Part shown: one piece after another, positions 24,524-32,961 of the stretch
Layout of the letters: the number at the start of each line of letters is the position of its first letter
Numbering within the stretch: position 1 is the stretch's first letter
Origin: an uncultured Litoreibacter sp.
Lineage (GTDB): Bacteria; Pseudomonadota; Alphaproteobacteria; Rhodobacterales; Rhodobacteraceae
Reading direction: 5' to 3'
Length of the DNA: 64,000 nucleotides
NCBI GenBank assembly: GCA_947492995.1
Contig: CANLOU010000003.1
Span: 1-64,000, forward strand
Position numbers and translations under genes: made by a program
The notes under the pieces: model-generated
Databases searched by the model: none
What the model was told of the DNA's origin: nothing
Seen by the model: only the letters and a program-made list of their open reading frames with translations

Positions 24524-25555
24524 TCATTTCAAAGGGCTTTCCCTGTAGGCGCCAAGAACGATGCCCTTCCCAATAGTGGCGTAGAGGTCGCCGGTGTCCC
24601 ATGACGTGTCTATAGACTCGAGATGTGGGACGGACGGGACGCCACCGATTGCTGGACGGCTTGTTGGGACACGAAGATGCGTAGATATTTGGGCTTGAAA
24701 TGCGGGCATGGTTGAGGGGCTCTTTATCGGCGTGAGACCTTCAAGAGCCATTTCAAGTCCCGCATCAGGAAGCATGGATAATTCAAAAGTGCTGCCTTGC
24801 TGTTTGCTAAATTCGATGCGTCCCACCAGCACCAATGCCATCGCGCGTTGGAAGGTGCTGGTGTCACCAAAAGCATCTGTTCTATTGAACAGAACGCCTT
24901 CGAATGCACCCGTTCTCAAACCGTTTATTACATCCGGCGCATACCAGCCTTGGCCGCTTTGGTACACTTTTGGCGAGATGCGCGCGATCTTGAAGGAGCT
25001 GTATTTGAGATTGGCTTGCAGACGTTCGCCGTCTGTTTGGCCCGCCGATTGTTGCCAGGGCTCATTCTCGTTGTCACGCCAGACGTCAATATCAATAGCC
25101 AGCGGTTCGGTTGGAACGCCATCCAGCCACGTCACATCGTAGTCAGGCACAAAGGACCGTTCGGCTGACGGTCGATCCTTAACGCGAAAGCAGCCCGCAC
25201 CATTGGATTGGTCGGGTGTGAGAATGTTGTTCTTAGAGTCTGATTTGGTCTTTGCCAGTCGGGCGAATGTGTCGGCGTTGCCGGTTCCAATTTGGATATA
25301 GGAATTGGATAGGAAATTGGCGTATGCGCCAGAGAAGCTTGTTGATGTGATGGAACGAGGCTCGGTTGTCGAAAGTTGGCCATCGACCAACGGCCAGACT
25401 TCATATCGCAGACAACCATCTAAGGACGGGTTGACTGGAAAATAGGGAAGCACATTGACCAGTTCGGGGGGCGTTGCAGCTGAAAGCTGTGGTACGTCTT
25501 TTAGAAAATCAACGAGGCGGGAAGTGACTATGTCCTCTAGGTAATCGTTTGCCAC
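24524..25555 (-). CDS. Unknown protein with GWYAPDVI motif (343 aa)
   Basis: I do not recognise this protein. It starts with a GTG at 25555, preceded by CAATTGGAGCAGAGG. It has no signal peptide or membrane segment. The sequence is a mix of beta-like and loop regions: DYDVTWLDGVPTEPLAIDID, then a stretch with FKIARISPKVYQ followed by GWYAPDVING, and AMALVLVGRIEFSKQQGS. The order 'basic/aliphatic strand, GWYxPD, then an aromatic FxxF-containing segment and another strand' also occurs in the 441-aa protein encoded just upstream (KVRIELEF, GWYLPDILKS, DDFASFQKYF), suggesting distant homology or a shared fold. A terminator lies between the two genes. It is likely cytoplasmic and part of the accessory cluster at 24.5-33 kb. 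Confidence 0.75.
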   Translation of the reverse strand: MANDYLEDIVTSRLVDFLKDVPQLSAATPPELVNVLPYFPVNPSLDGCLRYEVWPLVDGQLSTTEPRSITSTSFSGAYANFLSNSYIQIGTGNADTFARLAKTKSDSKNNILTPDQSNGAGCFRVKDRPSAERSFVPDYDVTWLDGVPTEPLAIDIDVWRDNENEPWQQSAGQTDGERLQANLKYSSFKIARISPKVYQSGQGWYAPDVINGLRTGAFEGVLFNRTDAFGDTSTFQRAMALVLVGRIEFSKQQGSTFELSMLPDAGLEMALEGLTPIKSPSTMPAFQAQISTHLRVPTSRPAIGGVPSVPHLESIDTSWDTGDLYATIGKGIVLGAYRESPLK

Positions 25556-25592
25556 GGCCTCTGCTCCAATTGCTCAGATGACGCTATATAGC

Positions 25593-25620
25593 AAAAGGCC
25601 CCCCGTGAAGGGGGGCCAAA
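25593..25620 (-). terminator. Rho-independent terminator of the 441-aa gene
   Basis: Read on the minus strand, GGCCCCCC and GGGGGGCC form an 8-bp perfect stem over a 5-base loop (arms 25597-25604 and 25610-25617), followed by TTTT. It lies 23 bases past the stop of the 441-aa gene, so the downstream 343-aa gene depends on its own promoter or on read-through. Confidence 0.85.
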
Positions 25621-25640
25621 ACTCGTTAACGCACAAACTC

Positions 25641-26966
25641 TTAATCCAGTGGATTTTCGAGGACAGCGCCGTGGACGACCAAGTTGTTCTTGTCGCCGGC
25701 CGGGTTGATATCGACCTCCATTGCGTAGCCCTTCTCCGAGGAGCCAGAAGACGCTTTGGTGTAGGACGTGTTCATCGAGGCAATCGGGATGAAGCCAAAC
25801 AGCTTCACCGAAGCATGCGTTTCCGTGTGGAAATACTTCTGGAAGGATGCGAAGTCATCGGATTCGAAGAACATTTTGCCGCTCGGCATGGTCGAGACCA
25901 ACAGACCCCGCAGTGACTGCAGGCCACCAGCTTCGAGGATCGCTTTCAGTTCCGCAGCTTGAGACGAAAAGAACGGGCCAGAGGTTGTTTCGTCGTGGCC
26001 ATAGGCGCTCTTCAAGATGTCAGGCAGATACCAACCGATTGTGTTGTTTGCGGTCAGGTTGGCGGGTGATGCCGTCAGGAAGCAGGTGTTATCAAATTCC
26101 AGTTCAATGCGAACTTTCGACATCAGGCTTTTGAAGTCTGATTGGGAATATTCGGTGCTGGTTGATCCACCAATCCCCAAGAAGCCGATCTCAAACCCGC
26201 CTCCTGCTTGCCCGTTGATGCTAAAGCTCGACGAGCTTGTGCCGACATCGGTCAGTTCAATGGTGATAGATACCTTCTGCCCGTTAGCAAATTTCGATGG
26301 GAAGTTGGGGTCAACATTGAAGCCGGGGAACCACTGCTTGGCGTTGTTTGCAGTGAACGCTTGCAGGCCGCCATTGGTTTGGGACGGTCCAGCAATGTTG
26401 GCTTTGATGCCAGAAATTTGGTGCCCAAATTCCACCATTGCAGAGTTGATGTTGGACATGATGTCGATCGCCGCGCTCGCCTGATTGTAGTCAGGTGCGA
26501 ATTTCGCCCAATTCAACGACTTCTTGAATGCGTCTGTAAACTGCGCCGTTACGTAGTCGATCTTGCTGTGTACGCCCGCCTGAGTCATCTGCTCCGCCGT
26601 AATTGGCGAAAAGGTTTGTTCCCAGGTGGTGACGAGCTTGTTGAGCACCGCTTGATTCTCGGTCTTCAGGTTGGTGATCGTGTTTTGATCTTTGGTCGAC
26701 AGGCTGTAGGCCATGTTCTGAACCATATTCAGGTAGCTTGTGGTGAACTGATCTGCAGTAGACCAGCTGTCCAGTTTGCCGCCGGTGCCCGGCACAAACG
26801 TTCCGGCCACGATATCATGTGCGCCATGGTCCAGCACACCTGATTGAAGAAGCGGGCGGGTCAGCATCTCGGGGATAGTGAATTGTGTTGGGTCTGGCAT
26901 GCCAGGGGCCAAGCTACTTTTGAACAGGGCCAGCACTTGTTCTTTTGCGGTGCTTAAATCAGCCAT
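25641..26966 (-). CDS. Unknown protein with GWYLPDIL motif (441 aa)
   Basis: Not recognised. The start at 26966 has an excellent GGAGGAAGAG site in the leader CAATTGGAGGAAGAGAA, very like the leader of the 343-aa gene. The N-terminal half (residues 1-210) is mostly helical and hydrophilic. A middle section is rich in glycine and serine (SSSSFSINGQAGGGFEIGFL, GIGGSTSTEYSQSDF), resembling an amphipathic beta-hairpin, followed by KVRIELEF and GWYLPDILKS near residue 320. The C-terminal third has TMPSGKMFFES and a serine-rich stretch. No signal peptide is visible. The glycine/serine amphipathic region raises the possibility of a pore-forming or self-assembling protein, but this is speculation. 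It is divergent from the four-gene operon at 27222-32961. Confidence 0.8.
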   Translation of the reverse strand: MADLSTAKEQVLALFKSSLAPGMPDPTQFTIPEMLTRPLLQSGVLDHGAHDIVAGTFVPGTGGKLDSWSTADQFTTSYLNMVQNMAYSLSTKDQNTITNLKTENQAVLNKLVTTWEQTFSPITAEQMTQAGVHSKIDYVTAQFTDAFKKSLNWAKFAPDYNQASAAIDIMSNINSAMVEFGHQISGIKANIAGPSQTNGGLQAFTANNAKQWFPGFNVDPNFPSKFANGQKVSITIELTDVGTSSSSFSINGQAGGGFEIGFLGIGGSTSTEYSQSDFKSLMSKVRIELEFDNTCFLTASPANLTANNTIGWYLPDILKSAYGHDETTSGPFFSSQAAELKAILEAGGLQSLRGLLVSTMPSGKMFFESDDFASFQKYFHTETHASVKLFGFIPIASMNTSYTKASSGSSEKGYAMEVDINPAGDKNNLVVHGAVLENPLD

Positions 26967-27221
26967 TTCTCTTCCTCCAATTGGTTTTTTTACATCGGCC
27001 AGTGAAATCTGATCGACAAAACCAACGTCTCGGATGCGGCGGCGAAAGAACTGAAAGGCAAAAGAAATTAATCCGAAACCGGCACTCGGGCAAATTTCGT
27101 AAAATTTTCATATTTATTTTGGGCCTTTTGCTCGGCTTCGCGGACATCCTATTGGAACGCGGCTCAGCGCTGCGACTTCTTATGTTGGAGCAGGTCGGAG
27201 CCTTCTGGCCGGAAAGACTTT
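26967..27221. promoter_or_regulatory. Divergent intergenic region of the unknown cluster
   Basis: About 255 bases separate the 441-aa gene (minus) from the first gene of the plus-strand operon. The centre (about 27090-27125) is AT-rich, with AATTTCGTAAAATTTTCATA and TTTATTTTG, unlike the GC-rich surroundings, and is the likely site of both promoters. No clear -35/-10 pair or repeat operator was identified. Confidence 0.4.
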
Positions 27222-27869
27222 ATGCGTCGCCACAGGACCAGACTGAACGACATAAGGGTGTTCCCTCATTACCGCGACGTTCCAATCGAGGTAGAGCCGG
27301 TCGCAAAAAACGGGACCGGTCAATATGTCAGCGGCCAATTCCTCAACCAGACCTATCATTCGCTCGCGCTGGACAATGCCGTACTCGTTGGCGAGCTCCA
27401 TATAGGTGCCACTTACAATTGCGTTGCTGTCGACGAGGACGGTATCAGCCTAAAGACACATTGGTTGTATTGTACTTCGTTGGATCCGTTTCCAAGCTTC
27501 GGCATCGTTCAGGATTGGACCCAAACAGGTGGTTTTGCGCCCCTTTTGTCCAAGATTGACACTCCATTCGTAAAGCTGGAGGAACTTGCCGACATCGTTA
27601 CGATTTTTCCGTCGCTGCCTCCGGTGGAACGCCATACCCAAGCGCAGGTGGGGCACCGTGGGTGGTTGGTCATGACGCGTATGGCGTCCCCGTATGCGAT
27701 GGGCATTCTGGTGGATGATCCCTCTTTGCCCCCTTCGCTGTCCGTTGGTTCGCAAGACATCACGATGACGGCGAGCTGCGTTCGGACGCATCAATCCATC
27801 GGGTTTGATGCGTTGACTTGTGTCAGCGCTGGTGGTGAGGCGCTGTTCTTACAGCGGCAATCGCTATGA
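27222..27869 (+). CDS. Unknown protein, first gene of regulator/PAP2/subtilase operon (215 aa)
   Basis: Not recognised. The ATG at 27222 follows a weak GGAAAG site. The sequence looks real: codon use is ordered and the stop overlaps the start of the next gene (ATGA at 27866-27869), a sign of translational coupling. Segments such as HSLALDNAVLVGELHIGATY, HRGWLVMTRMASPYAMGIL and ITMTASCVRTHQSIGFDAL suggest a beta-rich soluble protein. No signal peptide, membrane segment or catalytic motif was seen. It may interact with the products of the divergently encoded 441-aa and 343-aa genes, but nothing in the sequence proves it. The first 10-15 residues are basic and the true start could be further in. 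Confidence 0.6.
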   Translation: MRRHRTRLNDIRVFPHYRDVPIEVEPVAKNGTGQYVSGQFLNQTYHSLALDNAVLVGELHIGATYNCVAVDEDGISLKTHWLYCTSLDPFPSFGIVQDWTQTGGFAPLLSKIDTPFVKLEELADIVTIFPSLPPVERHTQAQVGHRGWLVMTRMASPYAMGILVDDPSLPPSLSVGSQDITMTASCVRTHQSIGFDALTCVSAGGEALFLQRQSL

Positions 27870-29680
27870 GCGCCCTATTGCCAAGTGTTAACGAGTGGTG
27901 CGATAGTACCCAACAGTTGACATTAATCCCGTTTTCGAAAACCCCAAGCGGGCAGATCGCAAGTTATAGTTCGTTCAATGATTTGTCCGCCTTTGCAGTA
28001 AGAAAGCAGCGAAATGGACCGCAGGGCGCTGTTGAAAGTTCGTGTGATTGGCCAACACGTGAGAAGCGAATTGGCATGATGCACATCAAACTTGGGAACG
28101 CGACGTATCACGCTGAAACCGAGCGTCTCCAGGGCGAAGACGGCCAGCAAATCCACCTGAGATTGCAATCAGCAAACGTTCTCAAATACTTTGCGGCGGC
28201 GCTCGGACAGCTTGTGACCCGTGACGATTTGATAACCGAAATCTGGCCGGATATTGCGGTCACGGATGACAGTTTGACCCAATGCATTGCGGATATTCGC
28301 CGGGCGATTGGCGATCATGATCGTGCCATTCTGAAGACAGTTCCTAAGCGTGGGTATATCTTGATGGGGACGCGCGCCACGCCACCAGCCGCGCAGGTCC
28401 ACGACCCGCATTATGCGCAGGTATCGAACCAACCTGCGGCACCAATAGCAGAAATGCCAACCGCGATTATCCCGCAGCTCGATCCACTGGATGTTTTGCC
28501 AACCTTAGCCATTCTTCCATTCCAATCGAGCGCTGCTGGCGAAGCGAAAATACTGGGGACGTTTTTTGCAGACGAGATTGCCAATGCAATTGGCCGAACG
28601 GACGACGTAAATGTCATCTCTCGGCTGTCCAGCGGCAGCGCCACAGTTCAAGCCCGGGATTTGCGAGGAATTGGCAAACAACTGAATGCAGACTTTGTGT
28701 TGTCTGGAACGTTGTTTCAGCAGGAAACCAAAGCGATTGTTGTCGTCGAATTTGCGGAGACCGAGTCTCAATTTGTCCTGTGGTCAGACAGGATGGAATT
28801 AGAGATTGATCCCTTGTTGCGGGAGACCGAGGGCATCAATCAGATTGTCACGCATGTGCGTCGGGCGATCATGCTGAACGAGGTCCGCCGCGTCCGCTCC
28901 CGGCCGCTGAATGATCTCAGGCTGTTTAGTGCACTGCACGGCGCGGTTGGACTGATGCATCGCTTTTCCCCAACAGACTTCAAACTTGCGCGCGAATATT
29001 TGGAATTCGTGGTGTCGCGCGCTCCAAACCATCCGGCGCCGTTGGCGTGGCTGGGGCGGTGGCACGTCCTTCGAACTGTTCAGGGTTGGGCCGACGACGC
29101 AAAGCATGAGGCCAATCAAGCGCTTGGCTTCACCGCGCGCGCATTGGACATAGACCCCGATCATAGTTTGGCGTTGGTGTGTGAGGGGCAGGCGCTCGTC
29201 CATCTCGCGCATCGCCTTGATGACGCAAAGGATCGCTATGATGCGGCCCTGATCTCTAACCCCAATGATGCGCAGGGACGCGCGTTGCGCGGGATGCTGG
29301 CGTCGTTCCAGGATCGAGGCGACGAGGGCAAGAGGGATGCCGAACGCGCGCTTCACCTGACGCCGCTTGATCCGCACCGCTTCTTTTACCTGGCGCTCGC
29401 AGCTGGCGCGAACATTGCGGCGGAAGATTACCCGCGCGCGGTATCGCTTGCCAAGGAATCGCTGCGTCTCAATCGCACGCATGTATCGACGCTGCGAACC
29501 TTGGCGGTGGCTCAGGTTGGGATGGGCGACAATCAAGGCGCGCGAAAGACGGCGGATGAGCTGCTGCGGCTTCAGCCTGATTTGCGGGTCAGCAGCTGGC
29601 TCAAAAATTCGCCGGGGTCTGAATATCAAATGGCCCGCTCTGCGGCAGCAAAACTGCTCAGCATCGGCATTCCAGATTAA
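27866..29680 (+). CDS. Winged-helix (OmpR/CadC-like) regulator with TolB/FlgO-like and TPR domains
   Basis: A one-component regulator. The winged-helix domain runs from about residue 72 (MHIKLGNATYHAE) through QLVTRDDLITEIWPD and SLTQCIADIRRAIGD to TVPKRGYIL near 165. A proline/alanine linker follows, then a domain starting LAILPFQSSAAGEAK that resembles the FlgO/TolB-N-type domain common in such regulators, and TPR-type helices from about residue 370 to 590 (ALDIDPDHSLAL, ALHLTPLDPHRFF, SLRLNRTHVSTLR). No transmembrane segment is seen, unlike CadC. The 70 residues before the DNA-binding domain have no family resemblance; the ATG at 28076, with a GAGAAG site, may be the real start, although the ATGA overlap supports 27866. 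It likely senses a signal through its TPRs and controls this cluster. Confidence 0.85.
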   Translation: MSALLPSVNEWCDSTQQLTLIPFSKTPSGQIASYSSFNDLSAFAVRKQRNGPQGAVESSCDWPTREKRIGMMHIKLGNATYHAETERLQGEDGQQIHLRLQSANVLKYFAAALGQLVTRDDLITEIWPDIAVTDDSLTQCIADIRRAIGDHDRAILKTVPKRGYILMGTRATPPAAQVHDPHYAQVSNQPAAPIAEMPTAIIPQLDPLDVLPTLAILPFQSSAAGEAKILGTFFADEIANAIGRTDDVNVISRLSSGSATVQARDLRGIGKQLNADFVLSGTLFQQETKAIVVVEFAETESQFVLWSDRMELEIDPLLRETEGINQIVTHVRRAIMLNEVRRVRSRPLNDLRLFSALHGAVGLMHRFSPTDFKLAREYLEFVVSRAPNHPAPLAWLGRWHVLRTVQGWADDAKHEANQALGFTARALDIDPDHSLALVCEGQALVHLAHRLDDAKDRYDAALISNPNDAQGRALRGMLASFQDRGDEGKRDAERALHLTPLDPHRFFYLALAAGANIAAEDYPRAVSLAKESLRLNRTHVSTLRTLAVAQVGMGDNQGARKTADELLRLQPDLRVSSWLKNSPGSEYQMARSAAAKLLSIGIPD

Positions 29681-29709
29681 TTTCAGTTGGTACAAGAGGG
29701 AGAACACAG

Positions 29710-30903
29710 ATGGGTATCGGACCAGAAAGCGCTCTAAGTGCGCTCAGCGCCTTGAGCGCACTCAGCGGAAGCAGCGCCTTGAGTGCGCTATCTGGAAGCA
29801 GCGCCCTGAGTGCATTGAGTGCGCTCAGCGCGCTGGGAACGGAAAGCCCGGCTCAGGCGGGCGCATTGATTACCAATCGCGACGGCATCGTAGGCACGCG
29901 CATAGAACATATCGCCGACGTGACGCCCGGCTTGACGGACAGCCCTCAAAATCTGGCCCGCCTTGCCCCCAATGTGAGGGCGGCAATCTATCAGTCAGAA
30001 TTGGGGCCAAGCGTAGATGTGTCCTTCAAAACGCAAGATGACCAACCGGTTGCGACCCTGTGGCGTCGCAGCGAGGAACGAAGCAAACGCCGCGCCATTG
30101 TCTTTGACGAGTTGGTTGAAATGACTGGACCAACTGTCCAGCAATTGGAAACCCAGCTGAAGCACGTGGCGGGATACGCGCAAATCCGGCCAGACCGAGG
30201 AGCGGAAATTTTGTCCCAGATGGGCGTCCCTACGTCCTTCTTTGCGACGATTGGTTTCATCGACCAGGCGCGCACGCCTTATACAATTGAATTCCTCTAC
30301 ACGGCGCTTGGTTTCTCTTCTGCGGTCATACAGCGCATGAAATACGCTTTGGCGGTCAAGCGCCCCATCGAGTTTTCGCCACAGGTTCAACCGATGATCC
30401 CGACGCCGACCCACGGGTCGCTGCCAAGCGGCCATGCGACGGAAGCCTTCCTTATGGCGCGGCTCATCTGGAAGCTGTTGATCCACAGCAAAGTCCCGCA
30501 ATACAACGATCACGCCTATTGGGGCGACATGCTGATGCGGCAGGCTGCGCGCATCGCAACGAACCGGACGGTGGCCGGGGTGCATTTCCCAATAGACAGC
30601 GCGGCGGGAGGTTTGCTTGGTGTCACGCTGGCCGACCACGTGTTCGCGATGGCATGCGGTGGGCAATGGGCCTCGACGGCCTTCAATGGTCCCAACTTCG
30701 ATCCACGAGATGATTTTGATTGGCACAAAATCTATTGCGCTGCGGACGACAAGCTAAAGAACGAGGCCGTGTCCGATTGCGGTGTCTGGGCGAAATCCAA
30801 GACGCACAAGGAGCCATCCGGCAGCACGCCGTCTCCAATTCTACAATGGCTGTGGTCCAAGGCGTTGGCGGAATGGCAGGACCTGAGACCGGATCAGGTT
30901 TAG
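29710..30903 (+). CDS. PAP2/vanadium haloperoxidase-fold protein with Ala-Leu-Ser repeat N-terminus
   Basis: A 397-aa protein with the three motifs of the acid phosphatase/vanadium haloperoxidase superfamily: Lys211-x6-Arg218-Pro219 (KYALAVKRP), SLPSGHATEA with Pro239-Ser-Gly-His242, and Arg286-x5-His292 (NRTVAGVHFPIDSAAG). These residues bind phosphate or vanadate; histidines 242 and 292 are the expected catalytic pair, so the protein should be a phosphatase or a haloperoxidase. The helical domain before the first motif and the absence of membrane segments favour the soluble haloperoxidase-like branch. Residues 8-43 are a repeat of Ala-Leu-Ser units (separate entry). A GAGGGAG site lies 9 bases before the ATG. 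It is 29 bases after the regulator gene and 15 before the subtilase gene. Confidence 0.88.
   Translation: MGIGPESALSALSALSALSGSSALSALSGSSALSALSALSALGTESPAQAGALITNRDGIVGTRIEHIADVTPGLTDSPQNLARLAPNVRAAIYQSELGPSVDVSFKTQDDQPVATLWRRSEERSKRRAIVFDELVEMTGPTVQQLETQLKHVAGYAQIRPDRGAEILSQMGVPTSFFATIGFIDQARTPYTIEFLYTALGFSSAVIQRMKYALAVKRPIEFSPQVQPMIPTPTHGSLPSGHATEAFLMARLIWKLLIHSKVPQYNDHAYWGDMLMRQAARIATNRTVAGVHFPIDSAAGGLLGVTLADHVFAMACGGQWASTAFNGPNFDPRDDFDWHKIYCAADDKLKNEAVSDCGVWAKSKTHKEPSGSTPSPILQWLWSKALAEWQDLRPDQV
29731..29838 (+). repeat. Ala-Leu-Ser coding repeat
   Basis: Thirty-six codons encode blocks of Ala-Leu-Ser separated by two Gly-Ser-Ser units (pattern: 4 x ALS, GSS, 2 x ALS, GSS, 4 x AL[SG]). 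Codons vary freely (GCA/GCC/GCG, CTC/TTG/CTA/CTG, AGC/AGT/TCT), so the protein pattern is kept while the DNA repeat has diverged. This is not a recent slippage product. Confidence 0.9.
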
Positions 30904-30918
30904 AGCGGAGGGTGGCAC

Positions 30919-32961
30919 ATGACCAAATGGCAAACGGGGTTTGACCCCAATGCGGGATTGGTGATCGACCAGATCACCTATTTCCGGCTCTCTCGTTCCC
31001 CTCACAACTACCCTGTAGCGCTGGAAAACCTATGGTGGTCTGTGCTGCTGGAACTTGAAGACACCAGCATCGACCAGTTTGAATACGCCACTTCAGACTT
31101 TGCCAATGATCTGCTGATCCCCATCGCATATGACGCAGATGACCGGGGCAGGGTGCTGCCAAGCCAACCTCTTGTGATCTACGCGCGAAAGCCGCTGATC
31201 GAGGCGCTCAATCTGTTAGACAATCCCTATCAGGTGATAAGCGTTCGTCTTGGTGCTACAACGCCAGAGCGGTTTTTGGATCAGACGGCCTCTGCTGAAA
31301 ATACGTCAGAGTTCCGTGTTGAGGACGATACGGTGATAACGGCCATCATTGATGATGGCATTGCGATCGCGCATGACCTGTTTCGAAACGGGCCCGTTTC
31401 CAGCCGCATCCATCACGCCCGCATATTTGACGCGGAGCCGGAAAAAACTCGTTCCCATAGCAGCGTCGGGCGTGCCTTGGATAGAGCCGAAATTGATAAA
31501 TTGCTGAGCGATTGCACATTTGGAGGCATGCTTGACGAGGATCTGTTTTACGCCCGCACTGGGCAAGTAGATATGTCCGAGGACGTGTTTTCGACCGTGG
31601 CGTTGCAGACCTCTCACGGCACGCATGTCGCGGGGCTGGCGGCGGGCTATTCTATCTCCGACGCGTGCAAGAACCGGCCGATTATCTGCGCGGCTTTGCC
31701 CTCTCGTATCGTCACCGACACGACCGGTTTGGATATGATCCCAACGCTCTATCTTGCGTTCCACATTCTGGCCAAACAGGCCCGTCGGTTTCGGATGCAC
31801 AACGGAAAACGCGCACCGGTTATCTTCAATTTTTCCTATGGAAACACCGGCGGGCCGCATGACGGCACCGGTATCTTCGCTAAGATGTTTGACTTTTACT
31901 TTGGCGAAAACGCCGCTTCGCCCAAAGGGCATGAGCAAACAGCGTGGCTTACCCTGCCTGCAGGAAACAACAATCTCAATCGACTGCACGCAATCGACGA
32001 TCCTGCGGCGTCCTCTGATACCACGATGCTGGAACTGACCGTCTTGCCAGACGATCGCACACCGTCCCAAGTACAAATCTGGCTGCCCCATAGCCTCGAG
32101 GATCATCAACCAGACCTCGCGTCCATAAAGGTCACCGCACCTTTTGAGGATGAACTTGGCCTGATCCGTACACAGCCCGGGCAGCATGCCGCTTTGCTCA
32201 ATTCGGATGACTGCGAAGTCGCATGGCTGGCATACCAATATGTTGGCGGCACAACCGAACGCGGGTTGGTGACATTGTCCATTAATCCCACCGGTGGGCT
32301 GAAAGACAGGTCCGACACCGCGCCTGCAGGCGTGTGGAAGATCGAGATTTGCCGCTCAACCGAAACGAATGAGGAACCGATCCATATTTGGGTCCGCAGG
32401 GATGAGACCTTGCATGGGCACAAATCTGGCGGCCGGCAAGCTTTTTTCAGCAACGGCACCTACAAGCGGTTTGGCAAATATGGCGAACCGCTTGCCGTTG
32501 ATCCGCCTGACACCGATAGTCCGGTGCGCCGATCAGGAACCATCAGCGGATTTGCATGTGGGGCCACGCCCATCACAGTCGCGGCCTATTCTGAACAAGA
32601 GGGGGAATTGTCCCCTTATTCAGCCGCGGGCCCGCTGAATCCCTCCCCCAATTCGCCGAAACCCATGCGCAGCGGTCCAGACGTGGCGGCGATGGGCGAT
32701 GAAAGCCAAGTCCTACGAGGTGTCCTCAGTGCAGGGTCGCGAAGCGGCTCTTGGGTCCGCCTGTCTGGCACCAGCGTCGCGACACCTCGCGTCGCGCGTG
32801 CGGCCAGCAAGGACATCGCTGATTTCAAAGGGGATGGTCGTGCCTGGTGCAAAGTGGCGGCAAAACGGGACCCGTTTGAACTGACCGGAAGATCGTTAAA
32901 AACGCGCGCTGGGGCTGGCGGTATTTGCATCCCAGTCTTCGATGATGAGGCACCGGATTAA
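30919..32961 (+). CDS. Subtilisin-like serine protease (S8 family), no signal peptide
   Basis: A 680-aa protein with a subtilase catalytic domain. The triad is Asp145 (ITAIIDDGIAIAHD), His233 (TSHGTHVAGLAAG) and Ser619 (LSGTSVATPRVARA). The oxyanion asparagine region lies near LPAGNNNLNRL. Residues 1-130 form an N-terminal domain of unknown fold, and about 390 residues separate the His and Ser motifs, longer than in simple subtilisins, which implies an inserted beta domain. There is no signal peptide or membrane segment, so it probably acts in the cytoplasm or leaves by another route. A GGAGGGTGG site precedes the ATG. It is the last gene of the operon, encoded 15 bases after the PAP2-like gene. 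Similar intracellular S8 proteases are often parts of conflict or effector-processing systems, but that is inference here. Confidence 0.93.
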   Translation: MTKWQTGFDPNAGLVIDQITYFRLSRSPHNYPVALENLWWSVLLELEDTSIDQFEYATSDFANDLLIPIAYDADDRGRVLPSQPLVIYARKPLIEALNLLDNPYQVISVRLGATTPERFLDQTASAENTSEFRVEDDTVITAIIDDGIAIAHDLFRNGPVSSRIHHARIFDAEPEKTRSHSSVGRALDRAEIDKLLSDCTFGGMLDEDLFYARTGQVDMSEDVFSTVALQTSHGTHVAGLAAGYSISDACKNRPIICAALPSRIVTDTTGLDMIPTLYLAFHILAKQARRFRMHNGKRAPVIFNFSYGNTGGPHDGTGIFAKMFDFYFGENAASPKGHEQTAWLTLPAGNNNLNRLHAIDDPAASSDTTMLELTVLPDDRTPSQVQIWLPHSLEDHQPDLASIKVTAPFEDELGLIRTQPGQHAALLNSDDCEVAWLAYQYVGGTTERGLVTLSINPTGGLKDRSDTAPAGVWKIEICRSTETNEEPIHIWVRRDETLHGHKSGGRQAFFSNGTYKRFGKYGEPLAVDPPDTDSPVRRSGTISGFACGATPITVAAYSEQEGELSPYSAAGPLNPSPNSPKPMRSGPDVAAMGDESQVLRGVLSAGSRSGSWVRLSGTSVATPRVARAASKDIADFKGDGRAWCKVAAKRDPFELTGRSLKTRAGAGGICIPVFDDEAPD

